64,000 nt of DNA, from positions 43,302,143 through 43,366,142 of the forward strand of contig NC_064761.1 in the NCBI RefSeq assembly GCF_011397635.1, given 5' to 3'. Source of the DNA: Epinephelus fuscoguttatus (lineage: Eukaryota > Chordata > Actinopteri > Perciformes > Serranidae). Positions 23,270 through 37,000 of the stretch are shown here, piece by piece. The first letter of the stretch is position 1. Every line of letters starts with the position of its first letter. The translations under genes were made by a program, and so were the position numbers. The notes beneath the pieces are model-generated. The model was not told the DNA's origin and searched no databases. It saw only the letters and a program-made list of their open reading frames with translations.

Positions 23270-26200
23270 ATGGAGACATTACACAGTGTCCTGGGCTTTG
23301 AGTGGATGGACAGCAGGAGTGTTTTGATATTTCTGTGTGTCTTTCTGTTGTTGGCTCATGTTTTGCAGAACAGAGCGCCGCCAAACTTTCCTCCAGGACC
23401 GTGGGCTCTTCCTTTCATTGGCGACCTTTTTCGCATGGATCCCAGCAGGATCCACCTGCAGATGGGAGAGGTATGTCAGCTGGAAGAAGTACTCAAATAC
23501 TTTAACTGAAGAGGTAAAAGTGTTGCATTCAAAGTTTACTTAAGTACATGTGCAAAAATGTGGGCATCAACATTTATTAAAAGTACCAAAATCAAAGTTT
23601 TCATTTTGCAGAATGGCTCATTTCACAATGTGATATTATTGCATTATAATTATTGATGCATTAGTGTGTCCATCACTTCAGTGTTGCAGCTGGTAAACAC
23701 AGAGCTATGAATTCCCTCAGGATCAACAAGGAAGTGTCAGTTATCTTAACTGGTGTTTGTGTCATTAATCTGAATCTTGTTAAAAACACCTAAAAGTCAT
23801 TCAAATCCATTAAACAAAAACAGGTAATCAAGGACAACCATGTAACACTACAGAACGACATCAAAACAGAGTAATACAAAACAAGGGCAACACATCTAGT
23901 GCAAAACAGAAAATACAAGTGTGACAAATACATTTAGTGCAGTCTAATACAGTGCAACATGATTTTGATGTGTGGTAAAAAGTGAGCCAAAGCAATGCAA
24001 AACCTGTTCATGATTATAGTCATAATTTATGGGAGTGTGGGTATGAGTGACGTTGTAAAGTGCTGCAGTGCTCAGTTATTGATATAAAAAGCTTGAGCCA
24101 GCCTTGTAAATGCTTTTTAAAGATGGAAAAGCTGGAGCAATCTCTTATGGAGATTGGCAGGCTATTCCAGATTTTACTACCTCTGACAGGTAAGACAGTG
24201 AGCTTGCTCTAGTGGAAGTGTTACTGATTGATTTACGTTTAAAAAACTGACTCAGAGGTGGAGGTGCAAGTCCATTCAAGATCTTATATACAGAACACGC
24301 AAGATTAAAGGTAGGAAAATTGTCGAAGCTCAGGAGGTTGCGGTGATGATAAGAGAAGGGTTTTTTATCAAAGATCTTTAAAGTTCTTTTAAAAAGAGAT
24401 TCACAAGCGACTAATTAAAAAATGTTTCTGAATATTTTTGGTAAAAAAAAAAAAAAAGTCACACTAAAACAGAACCTTAGTTTATATCTCATCAGCTCCG
24501 CCTAGCTCTACAGTTTGACCTGAGATTGAAAGAGAGAGTCTCTCAGTGTGCTTCTGCACTCTTTGTGTCCGTTATGGCGAGCGTACAAACATGCAGGGGT
24601 GCAATCTGCCATCAGAGGAAGCTGAAATCTGCTGGTCTGATGGAGGGATACTGATCACAGGTCATACTCTCCACACTGTGATGATACAAAGCTGGTTGAG
24701 AATCAGCAGAGTATCCCTTTGATAGCAACTGCACATTGAGTCACTGATGTGTTTGCAGGAATAATACTCCCAGCTGGCACCAGACATCAATATGATGTCA
24801 GAAAGATGTTGAGCTCTTATGTCAGACAGATGTTAAATTTTGTTTGGAAAGAAAATGGGGTTGACGATATTTAAATGTCAAATAAGTAGACGTTAACATG
24901 ATGACGTTGGGTTTTGTTTTATATATATTTTATGACTGAACGTCATTATTCTACTTCAAGATAATGTTGGCATGAGACGTTTGGAAGATGTTGGTTAATA
25001 AAACAAATTAAAACAAATATCAGCATCATCTGTCGTCAGTATTCTACGTCAATGAAGTTTGCATTAGATGTTGTCCTGACATTGAATTTTGGTCACCTGA
25101 CGTCACAAACTAAATTCAACCAAATATGAACTCTAAAGACACTGGCCAGCCGGGTTGTGTTGGGTCCACTTTGCACCTGGTCAGAGGTATTGGAGGGGTT
25201 GTTGTTGTCAGACATTTAATAGCCTCGCTATGAGGCAGTGTTGCTGCAATGTTCATGTAGCTGCAGTCGCTTGTTTCAGGATTCAGGTCACTGTACCTCA
25301 AAATAACTATAAGGGGTTTAGCATAGAAGAGGGAACATTTACGCTGCTATCAACAATGCTAACTTTTAAAGAGGCTACAGTAGTCGAATCCAGAGGTTAA
25401 ACATTAACCTGTGACCCAGGTGCATGTCTGTGCTGCAGCCCTCTGAAGCCAGACTCTTTTTTTTTTTGGGTGTCATCCTCCGTGAACCAAAACACCAGTC
25501 TGCTCTGTGTGCTCAGTTTGCAGAGAAATACGGAAACATTTTCAGCCTCCAGATCTTTGGTGGAAGAGTTGTAGTCCTGTATGGCTACAAGCTCGTGAGA
25601 GAGGCCCTGGTCCAAAGAGGAGAGGACTACACAGATCGCCCCTCTGTGCCACTGTTTGAAGCATTAGTTGGGAGAAAAGGTGTGTGTTGTGTTGTGTTTA
25701 AAAAGTCACAAGTTAGTATTTAGTTAGAGTGGTAGCATCAAACCATTATGGGCATATTAGCATTCAGCTAGCTGTTAGTTCTTCTGGTCTAATGCTGGTT
25801 TCTGTTTCCAAAGGTCTGGTGATATCGAACGGCCCTCCATGGAAGGAGCAGAGGAGATTTGCTCTTCGTACACTCAGAAACTTCGGTTTGGGCAAGAAGA
25901 CGCTGGAGACATCCATCCAGCAGGAGTGCCATTATCTCATTGAGGCTTTTGCCCTTGAGCAAGGCACTGAACACATTTCACTTTTCAACAAGCAACAGCT
26001 AATTAGTAATAATGTGTCTTATAGTGCATGTGATCTCTCGTCAATTTTGCCCCACTTTTGAAACAGAACAAACACTGTGGAGCACTGGACCGTGCACCTT
26101 AGACCATGTGACTCTCTGTTTCCCTGCTTCATTGATCATCCGTAGTCATTACATCACAGTACTTTTCTTCTGCCTGTGGCTCATTGCACATTTTATGTTT

Positions 26201-28448
26201 TGACTTTCGTGCGTGTCTTGTCTACATTTTGTCTTTATTTTACAGGGAAGCCGTTTAACACCCAGACACTGATAAACAACGCTGTGTCCAACATCATCTG
26301 CTGCCTGGTGTTTGGAGAACGCTTTGAGTACACTGACAAGCAGCACCAGAATATTCTTCAGATCTTCAACGAGCTATTGTACTTACAGGGAGGTGTGTGG
26401 GCACAGGTGAGCCTCCTTTGCAAACAAGATGCTGTGATCTTTGTAAAATCAGGTCTGATCCTGTAAGTCATTAGTGTACTTTAATAACTATTTTGTAAAA
26501 ATGTTCCAGAAAGACATAAATACCATTGATATGAACTTAATTAGACAAACACAAAAAGGAATTAACTGAGAAGCTGTGATAAAAATTTGTGTAGTCAGTT
26601 TGTGTAGTCAGATACTCTACAAGTATCAATACGATAATGTATTACTACTGCAATACTTAAAATACTCCATTACAAGTTAAAGTCTTGAATTGAAGCTGAA
26701 GTAAAGTAGAAAAGTATTATCAGCAAAATTTACTAAACGTATCTAAAATAATTCAATAAAATGTCCCTGTAATAGATATATCCTTTTATATCATTATTAG
26801 ATTGTGACTGCATTAATGTGTAAGAAGCATTTACTGCTGTAGCTGGAGCTAGTTTTTTATGATTTTTTGTCTTATTTGCTGAAACTGTCACTGCATCCAC
26901 ACAGAAGCACATCACACAGATAATCATCATGTTTCTCCTCCTTATAGTGCTTCTAATGGCATTTGCTAGAATCTACCGTAGCTCATGGAAAACACTCAAA
27001 TCAAAGCCGAGGAGTCTCAAACACAGCTGTCAGTCATGTCAGTCACTGCTCCTGAGCTGCAGTCAAACTGTCAAACCAGGCGGTGCTGATCAAATACGAA
27101 CCAAGATTCTGTTGCTGCGTTGCCTATTGTTGTCTCAAATGTTTGTTTCGTCTGATGGGTGGTACTTAGTCTTTGGGTTGACTGTTTTTCAACGTCGTGG
27201 TCAGGGCGCAAACTTTCTCATTTTACAGCTAAACAGTGCACTAAGATCGGAAGATTGGCGGCTTGATCCACGGCTACTCCCGCCCACATGTCGACGTAAC
27301 CTTGAGCAAGACACTGAACCCCAAATTGCTCCTGATGGCCATTTGATCAGTGTGTGAGAGCATGTGAATGGTGACTGAGTAGCAGGTGGCACTGTGTATG
27401 GTAGCGTCAGCCACCAGTGTGTGTGAATGGGTGAATGTGACATGTAGGGTAAAAAACGTTTCGAGTGGTCGGAAGACTAGGAAAGCGCTGTAAGTGCAGT
27501 CCATTTATGAAAGCAATGAAAGCACTTTTCTGCTCTGAGTTGAAGTTTTCCAACTCAAGGAGTTCAGAGCATTTTGACAAAAACAACAAGCACAAAACTT
27601 AAATCTCAGTAAAAACAACTAGTCCATACCTATTATGTACAGCATACCATACCATGACTTAGTCATACCAGAAATTAGAAAAACAACACCAACATTGGTC
27701 CACAGGGGGAGCCACAGCGATCGGTCGCATTTTAGCCATTTTGAAGCATTTTTCTGTTGTTATAGCGCCACCCAGTTGCCAATTAGAGTTAAATTTCTCC
27801 AGTCACCTTGAGGCGTCCTGTTCTACATATCTACCAAGTTTAGTAAAAATCCATATGGCGGTTAGGCCTAGATAAGAAATGAGCTCTCTAGCGCCCCCAT
27901 TTTGTTTGATGGGCTCAATAATGGAGGGGTCCCCTCAGATTATGTGTGGTCATATGCCTACAAAGTTGCGTGGTGATGGGTGAAACCCTTGAGATGTTCT
28001 ACACCTTTATGTGATGAGCCACGCCCTCCGCAATATTCATTGCCTTATAGAAGCTCAGTTTTAGGAAGTTTTCCAACTTTTGCCAAGAGGGAACTTTAGA
28101 TATTGCTCCCTAGATTATGTTCACCCAGTTTCATTCCTAGGAAGAGATCCATTTGAAGTGTTTTTCAAAAAATTCAACATGGTGGAAAATCTATATAAGT
28201 GGAAGTTATGGGTTCTTGAGGCAAATGTGTTCCTCATGAGGAGAGGCATCTCTGTGCAAAGTTTCATGTCTCTACCACATACGGGGCATGAGCTATGCCC
28301 ATTCAAAGTTTGACATCTCAATGGGTTGCTATAGCGCCCCCCTTTGGCCAATTGATGTAATATTGCTTCATTGGCATCCTCCCATGACCCTCTACCACTG
28401 TGCCAAATTTCACATGGATTGACCAAGTCAGTGAGGAGAGAAACGTGG

Positions 28449-28502
<54 letters not shown>

Positions 28503-30989
28503 TTTTGTCATTATATAGTAAAGATTACAAAAAGCCACCTCCAGCTGGTAACATGCTTTCTGTGTGAACACTAAGACATTTATAACTGCTAACAACTCAA
28601 AGACACCAAAAAGTGACGTTGGGCTCCAGCTAGACAGCTGTCATATGAATACATTGGACTACAGTATTTCACTCTGAAATGTAATAGAAGGATAAAGTAG
28701 AACAGATTTTAAATATTCAAGTAAAGTGCAAGTACCCCAAAAAGTACACTACATTAGGGAATGTACTCAGTTACTCTCCACCACTGTGTGTAGCAAACAA
28801 AGCATACTTAAGAACAGTATGATCTGCAGAATATGCAGCAACTGGCAATTTTGTTGACTGACAGCAGGTGGTGATATTGTGATGTACAGTCCCTGACAAA
28901 CATCTTGTCGCTTATCCAAGTTGTAGGAACAACAAATAATAACTTGACTTGTAGTTGATCAGTTGGAATCAGAAATGGCTTATATGAAAGGCAAAGGCCT
29001 CTAGATTATGCTTATTATACCAAAATAAAGTTTTGCATCATTCACTGAGTTTTATCATTTAATTAGGACAGAAAGGTCAGATCTTGCTTGGACAAAAGTC
29101 TTGTCGCATACAAAAATAATGTACTGTAGAAATGATACTTTATTTTGAAGACACAAACATGCTCCAATAACATCAGAACATAAAGTCATAGTGCCTTGGG
29201 AAAAAGAATTAATATCGTGTATGACTCCCACGAGCTTGGAGGACTGCATCCATACGTCTCGGCAATGACTCAAATAACTTATTGATGAAGTCATCTGGAA
29301 TGGCAGAGAAAGCAGTCTTGCAGGACTCCCAGAGTTCATCAAGATTCTTTGGTTTCATCTTCCCAGCCTCCTCCTTCATCTTACCCCAGACATGCTCAAT
29401 AATGTTCATGTCTGGTGATTGGGCTGGCCAATCCTGGAGCACCTTGACCTTCTTCACTTTCAGGAACTTTGATGTGGAGGCTGAAGTATGAGAAGGAGCA
29501 CCATCCTGCTGAAGAATTTGCCCTCTCTTGTTGTTTGGAATGTAATGGGCAACGAGAACCTCTTGATACTTCAGGCTGTTGATGTTGCCATCCACTCTGC
29601 AGATCTCTTGCTCACCCCCATACTGGATGTAACCCCAAACCATGATTTTTCCTCCACCAAACTTGACTGTTTTCTGGGTGAATCTTGGGTCCTCTCTAAC
29701 AGTTGTGTTACGGGGTCTGCCTGACCTGGGCTTGTCATGAACGTCACCAGTTTCTACAAATCTTTTTTTATCCTCTCCACTTGATGTTTGGATACACTGA
29801 AGATGTCTGCCACCTCAGCAGCAGACTTGGTCTTCAGGCTCTTGATGATCAGCACTTTGGTCTGTGGTTGAATCTTTGGCATGTTGTCAGCGGTCAGGTT
29901 GCACTTCACATGAAGGTCTGGTGTGCTGGGGTTCTTTTTTTACACACCTGGGAATGTGTTAATTACAGTATTTGTCACAGGTGGAGCTCTAATCTGTGAT
30001 TGGTTGAATCGTTTAAAGACACGACAAGACTTTTGTCCAAGCAAAATCTGACCTTTCTGTCCCAATTAAATGATAAAACTCAATGAATGACACACAACTT
30101 TATTTTGGTATAATAAGCATAATCTAGAGGCCTTTGCCTTTCATATAAGCTATTTCTGATTCCAATTGATCAACTACAAGTCAGGTTATTATTTGTTGTT
30201 CCTACAACTAGGATAAGCAACAAGACTTTTGTCAGGGACTGTAGACATCCAAACTCAGCAGGTCATAGATAGTAAATGAGATGTATATGTTGACTTATCA
30301 TAGGGCTTTTTCACTGCAGACATTTTGACTTGTCACATTAGGAAAAGCAAAGCTGTCACTAACAACATTAACACTGACTGTGTTGAACTTAAGTGTCCCA
30401 TGACAGTGTGACAGTGAGCCACCATGCACAATACCAGGACCCTGAAACTGAAGCAGCTAAATGGAATTCGGACATCATTCAGCCATCCATCCCTCCATCC
30501 ATCCATCCGTCCATCCATCCATTTTCATCTGCTTATCCGGGGCCGGGTCTCAGGGGCAGCAGGCTGAGCAAAGCACCCCAGACGTCCCTCTCCCCAGCAA
30601 CAATTTCCAGCTCCTCCTGGAGGACCCCGAGGTGTTCCCAGGCCAGATGAGATATGTAATCCCTCCAGTGTGTTCTGGGTCTGCCCCGGGGCCTCCTACC
30701 AGTGGGACGTGCCCGGAACACCTCTAACAGGAGGATCCTGATCAGATGTTGAGATCTTGAGGCAAATGTGTTCCTCATGAGGAGAGGCATCTCTGTGCAA
30801 AGTTTCATGTCTCTACGACATACGGGGCATGAGATATGCCCATTCAAAGTTTGACATTTCAATGGGTTGCTATAGCGCCCCCCTTTGGCCAATTGATGTA
30901 ATATTGCTTCATTGGCATCCTCCCATGACCCTCTACCACTGTGCCAAATTTCACATGGATTGACCAAGTCAGTGAGGAGAAAAACCTGG

Positions 30990-31043
<54 letters not shown>

Positions 31044-34000
31044 TTTTGTCATTATAGAGTAAAGATTACAAAAAGCCACCTCCAGCTGGTAAAATGCTTT
31101 CTGTGTGAACACTAAGACATTTATAACTGCTAACAACTCAAAGACACCAAAAAGTGACGTTGGGCTCCAGCTAGACAGCTGTCATATGAATACAGTGGAC
31201 TACAGTATTTCACTCTGAAATGTAATAGAAGGATAAAGTAGAACAGATTTTAAATATTCAAGTAAAGTGCAAGTACCCCAAAAAGTACACTACATTAGTG
31301 AATGTACTCAGTTACTCTCCACCACTGTGTGTAGCAAACAAAGCATACTTAAGAACAGTACGATCTGCAGAATATGCAGCAACTGGCAATTTTGTTGACT
31401 GACAGCAGGTGGTGATATTGTGATGTACAGTCCCTGACAAACGTCTTGTCGCTTATCCAAGTTGTAGGAACAACAAATAATAACTTGACTTGTAGTTGAT
31501 CAGTTGGAATCAGAAATGGCTTATATGAAAGGCAAAGGCCTCTAGATTATGCTTATTATACCAAAATAAAGTTTTGCATCATTCACTGAGTTTTATCATT
31601 TAATTAGGACAGAAAGGTCAGATCTTGCTTGGACAAAAGTCTTGTCGCATACAAAAATAATGTACTGTAGAAATGATACTTTATTTTGAAGACACAAACA
31701 TGCTCCAATAACATCAGAACATAAAGTCATAGTGCCTTGGGAAAAAGAATTAATATCGTGGATGACTCCCACGAGCTTGGAGGACTGCATCCATACGTCT
31801 CGGCAATGACTCAAATAACTTATTGATGAAGTCATCTGGAATGGCAGAGAAAGCAGTCTTGCAGGACTCCCAGAGTTCATCAAGATTCTTTGGTTTCATC
31901 TTCCCAGCCTCCTCCTTCATCTTACCCCAGACATGCTCAATAATGTTCATGTCTGGTGATTGGGCTGGCCAATCCTGGAGCACCTTGACCTTCTTCACTT
32001 TCAGGAACTTTGATGTGGAGGCTGAAGTATGAGAAGGAGCACCATCCTGCTGAAGAATTTGCCCTCTCTTGTGGTTTGGAATGTAATGGGCAGCGAGAAC
32101 CTCTTGATACCTCAGGCTATTGATGTTGCCATCCACTCTGCAGATCTCTTGCTCACCCCCATACTGGATGTAACCCCAAACCATGATTTTTCCTCCACCA
32201 AACTTGACTGTTTTCTGGGTGAAACGGTCCTCTCTAACAGTTGTGTTACGGGGTCTGCCTGACCTGGGCTTGTCATGAACGTCACCAGTTTCTACAAATC
32301 TTTTTTTATCCTCTCCACTTGATGTTTGGATACACTGAAGATGTCTGCCACCTCAGCAGCAGACTTGGTCTTCAGGCTCTTGATGATCAGCACTTTGGTC
32401 TGTGGTTGAATCTTTGGCATGTTGTCAGCGGTCAGGTTGCACTTCACATGAAGGTCTGGTGTGCTGGGGTTCTTTTTTTACACACCTGGGAATGTGTTAA
32501 TTACAGTATTTGTCACAGGTGGAGCTCTAATCTGTGATTGGTTGAATTGTTTAAAGACACGACAAGACTTTTGTCCAAGCAAAATCTGACCTTTCTGTCC
32601 CAATTAAATGATAAAACTCAATGAATGACGCACAACTTTATTTTGGTATAATAAGCATAATCTAGAGGCCTTTGCCTTTCATATAAGCTATTTCTGATTC
32701 CAATTGATCAACTACAAGTCAGGTTATTATTTGTTGTTCCTACAACTAGGATAAGCAACAAGACTTTTGTCAGGGACTGTAGACATCCAAACTCAGCAGG
32801 TCATAGATAGTAAATGAGATGTATATGTTGACTTATCATAGGGCTTTTTCACTGCAGACATTTTGACTTGTCACATTAGGAAAAGCAAAGCTGTCACTAA
32901 CAACATTAACACTGACTGTGTTGAACTTAAGTGTCCCATGACAGTGTGACAGTGAGCCACCATGCAAAATACCAGGACCCTGAAACTGAAGCAGCTAAAT
33001 GGAATTCGGACATCATTCAGCCATCCATCCCTCCATCCATCCCTCCATCCATCCATCCATCCATTTTCATCTGCTTATCAGGGGCCGGGTCTCAGGGGCA
33101 GCAGGCTGAGCAAAGCACCCCCGACGTCCCTCTCCCCAGCAACAATTTCCAGCTCCTCCTGGAGGACCCCGGGGTGTTCCCAGGCCAGATGAGATATGTA
33201 ATCCCTCCAGTGTGTTCTGGGTCTGCCCCGGGGCCTCCTACCAGTGGGACGTGCCCGGAACACCTCTAACAGGAGGCGCCCAGGAGGATCCTGATCAGAT
33301 GCTGAACCACTTCAACTGACCCCATTCGATGCGAAGGAGCAGCGGCTCTACTCCAAGCTCCCTCCGGATGTCTGACTCCTCCCCCTATCTCTAAGGCTGA
33401 GCCCAGACACCCTACAGAGGAAACTCATTTCAGCTGCTTGTACCTGTGACCTTATTCTTTCGGTCACTACCCAGAGCTCATGACCATAGGTGAGGATTGG
33501 GACGTAGATGGACCAGTAAAGCGAAAGCTTTAAATTCTGGCTCAGCTCCTTCTTTACGATGATGGTCCTGCGCAGCGCCCACATCACTGCAGAAGCTGCA
33601 CCAGACCACCAATCACATGCTCCACTCTACCCTGACTCGTGAACGAGACCCTGACATACTTGAACTCCCTTGCTTGATGCAGTAACTCTCTCCCAACCCA
33701 GAGGAGGCAATCCACTGGTTTCTGGCAAAGAACCTTTCCTCAGACTTGGAGGGGCTGAATTCCTCATCCAGACTGCTTCCCACTCGGCAGAGCCTGCTGG
33801 AGGTCACGGTGTGATAAAGCCAACAGAACCATATCATCTGCAAAAAGCAGAGACACAGTTCTGAGGTTCCCAAACCAAACACCTTCCTCCTCCTAGCTGC
33901 CCTTCGAGACATCATTGATTTTACTATTCACACCTGTGCTTTTCTGACTGTGACATGTCAAAATATTTCCGGTGAAAAACGTCCTATTGCTGTAAAAGTG

Positions 34001-37000
34001 CAGGTGTACATAGTGACATAAGTGGTAAATAAAATCCTCTATCACAGTGTGCGTAATTTTATATTGCAGTATTGATTCATTGTGATTTATGGGTAGTGTT
34101 TATTGACAAATTTGATATTGACAAATTAGTTTAGCCTCCACTTGTGTCTGTTGCCTGTTTGCTGATGATCTGGTCTTCATGCTCTGTAGATTTATAATGT
34201 ATTTCCCTGGCTGATGAAGTGGCTGCCTGGACCTCACAAGAGGATATTCACTCTGACACAATATATTATTGACTATGTACAAGCCAAGGTCAGTGAACAC
34301 AGAGGGAGCTTTGACCCGTCCTCACCAAGAGACTACATCGACTGCTTCCTCGCTGAGATGGAAGAGGTGAGTGTTTTTATGTCTCCGCTTTTATGTCTGG
34401 AATTATGATTTTGGGTTGTCTGTACGTCCATACATCCCAGTCTTGTGAATACCCTGAGGGAATCTCTTCAAATTTGGCACAAACATCCACTCAGACCCAA
34501 CAATGAACTAATTAGATTATAGTGGTCAAAGGTCAGGGTCATTATGTCCTTGCATCCGTCTCATTCTCATGAACATGACATCTTAAGAACACCTTTAGGG
34601 ATTTTCTTCACATTTGCCACAAACATCCTCTTGGACTTAACAATGAATTGATTAGATTTTGGTGGTTAAAGGTCAGGGTCATTATGACCTTGCGCCCATC
34701 TTATTCTCATGAAGTGATATCTCAAGAACACCTTGAGGGGCTTTCTTCAACTTTGGCACAAATGTCCACTTGAACTTAACGATGAACTGATTCGATTTTG
34801 GTGGTTAAAGGTCAAGGGTACCGTGACCTTGCGCCTGTCTCATTCTCATGAACATGATATCTCAAAAATGCCTCGAGAGCTTTTCTTCAACTTTGGCACA
34901 AACGTCCACTGGTAGTCAAAAGACAAGGCCACTATGACCCTGTCCATCGCATTCTCAGGAACATGATATCTCAAGAACGCCTTGGGGGATATTCTTCAAC
35001 TTTGACACAAACGTTCATTTGGACTTAACAATGAACTAACTAGATTTTGGTGGTCAAAAGACAAGGTCACTATGACCTTGCGTCTGTCTCATTCTCATGA
35101 ACATGATATCTCAAGAACACCTTGACGGATTTCTTCAAATTTGACACAAATGTCGACTTGGACTTAAAGATTCGATTTTGGTAGTCATCGGTCGCTGTGA
35201 CCTCACACAACATGTCATCTGCTATAACTCAAGAATTAATTAGCTAATTATGACAAAATGTCACATAAATGTCTAATTGGATAAAATGATGACGTGACAA
35301 AATCACAAAAACTCTTTTCTGGCCTGTATTCAGCGTCATATCTTAGGAACAGATGGCACAGGAACAGATATTTGATCAGATATTGAACTGGTATCACTTA
35401 TCTTGGGTGCCCTTCTTGAAACTGTGTTGATTGTATAAAACCTCTGTTCTGCAGGGTCGAAGATGTCTGGGAAGCATCCAAGTTTTAAATTATGTATCGT
35501 TTTTGCAGCAACGTCCATATTTGAAGCATTGACATAACTTGACTTGTTCGCAGAGGCATGTCTCTGTGTTGTGTTTGCTCTCTTTGCATCTGCTGATGAA
35601 ATATGTCAACCGACACTGCAAACTGTCCTTTGTGTTATTGACACATGAAGGACAAAGATTCTGGTTTTGATTTAGAAAATTTGAGTATTTGCGCTCTGGA
35701 CCTGTTTGGTGCTGGAACTGAAACCACGACCACGACTTTACACTGGGGACTGCTGTACATGATCTACTACCCTCACATACAAGGTGTGTGTATGTATGAG
35801 TAATATCTGTCCCATGTCATTTCTGTATGGTTTCTTGACATGACAAGTATCAGAGGTCCCTCACAGATCAGGCCTATATTAGAAGAGTAAGTGTGTGGGA
35901 TGTGTTATGCATAAATTTCCCCTCAGTCATCCACGTAGAACACAGCCTCACTCTGTTTCCTGTTGTCACTGTGTGCAGAGAGAGTCCAGGCTGAGATAGA
36001 TACTGTCGTTGGTTCATCCAAACAGCCCTCGATGACTGACCGAGAAAACATGCCCTATACTGATGCCGTCATCCATGAGATCCAGAGGATGGCCAACATT
36101 CTTCCCCTCAATGTGATCCGCATGACAAGCAAGGACACCACACTGGACAAGTACACACTGCCAAAGGTACATGATGCACATGTGATTGCTTTACAGTATA
36201 TGGTTCCACAGGGTCCAGATTTCTCCTCAGTCACTAGTTCAAGGTTTGCACAGTTTAATATATTCAGCGTCATATTTACGTTGAGTAGCTGTTTGGTTGT
36301 CGCTAGTCTGAGTGGGCAGAAGTTTGCTGCATAGATCAGCCTCTCATTAGGCGGAACGAGCCACCCGCTGAAGTCCCGCCCTACCACCTCCGGTTGTGTA
36401 GCAGTTTTCAACCGTTTTCAACACGTCCTTTACTAACTTTTGCGGTGTTTGATCTTGCGGGGATGTAGCCATTTTTCTGCCATGGTTCGCGTCCTGTAGG
36501 TGATATTTTTGTGGGCATGTTACACCAAAACCTGTTTCCCCCCGGCAATATTTTTGCAAGCACACCGTTGCTGTGGCACCGCCCAGAACGATTGTGATTG
36601 GTTGAAAGAAATAAAAAAAAGCCGGGGTATTTTTTTCTCCAATCTTAAAGTGAGAGTCGGCCCAGCCAGACCTTTCTTTTCCTGAGAAAGGTCTGGTGAG
36701 CGAGACTAGGCTGTCCCTCACCCTACAGAAGGAAGCAGCACTTGCTGGAAATTCACTATACTTCAAAGTTTTTTACAAACTTGACACATTTGTGAGTCAG
36801 TTGTGATCCATTCAAAATGGACCCACAACCCACCAATTGGGAACTAGTGGTTTACAGTATGTGAGCATATAACGTTTAGCGTTTTATTTAGGGATGCACC
36901 CATGGATGGATTACTGAGCAGAGGAGCCCCTCCAGCCTTCACCTGCAAAATGTTCCCTAATCGAACAGGTGCTGATCAGGAAAAGACACAAAAAGACCTC

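Larger units (their letters stand above)
28214..33290 (+). repeat. 2.54-kb tandem segmental duplication (two units)
   Basis: Unit 1 is about 28214-30750 and unit 2 about 30755-33290; matching points are offset by 2541 bases, falling to 2538 after a small indel. Each unit holds an R1 end, a CA run, about 380 bp of unique sequence, one Tc1 element, about 240 bp of unique sequence, and the tail of a Rex3-like LINE. The junction near 30750 fuses LINE sequence to R1 sequence. Confidence 0.85.

Noticed and set aside
26929..27357. 142-codon frame starting with a hydrophobic stretch in intron 4 of copy C
   Set aside because: Its second half runs through a SINE-like repeat, it lacks any recognised domain, and it lies in an intron of the P450 gene.
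28450..31038. Array-like repeats suggestive of CRISPR
   Set aside because: They are CA microsatellites inside a duplicated eukaryotic segment; there are no spacers of regular size.
36347..36766. 139-codon minus-strand frame
   Set aside because: It spans the boundary of a MITE in intron 7 of copy C and has no domain or homologue that I recognise.
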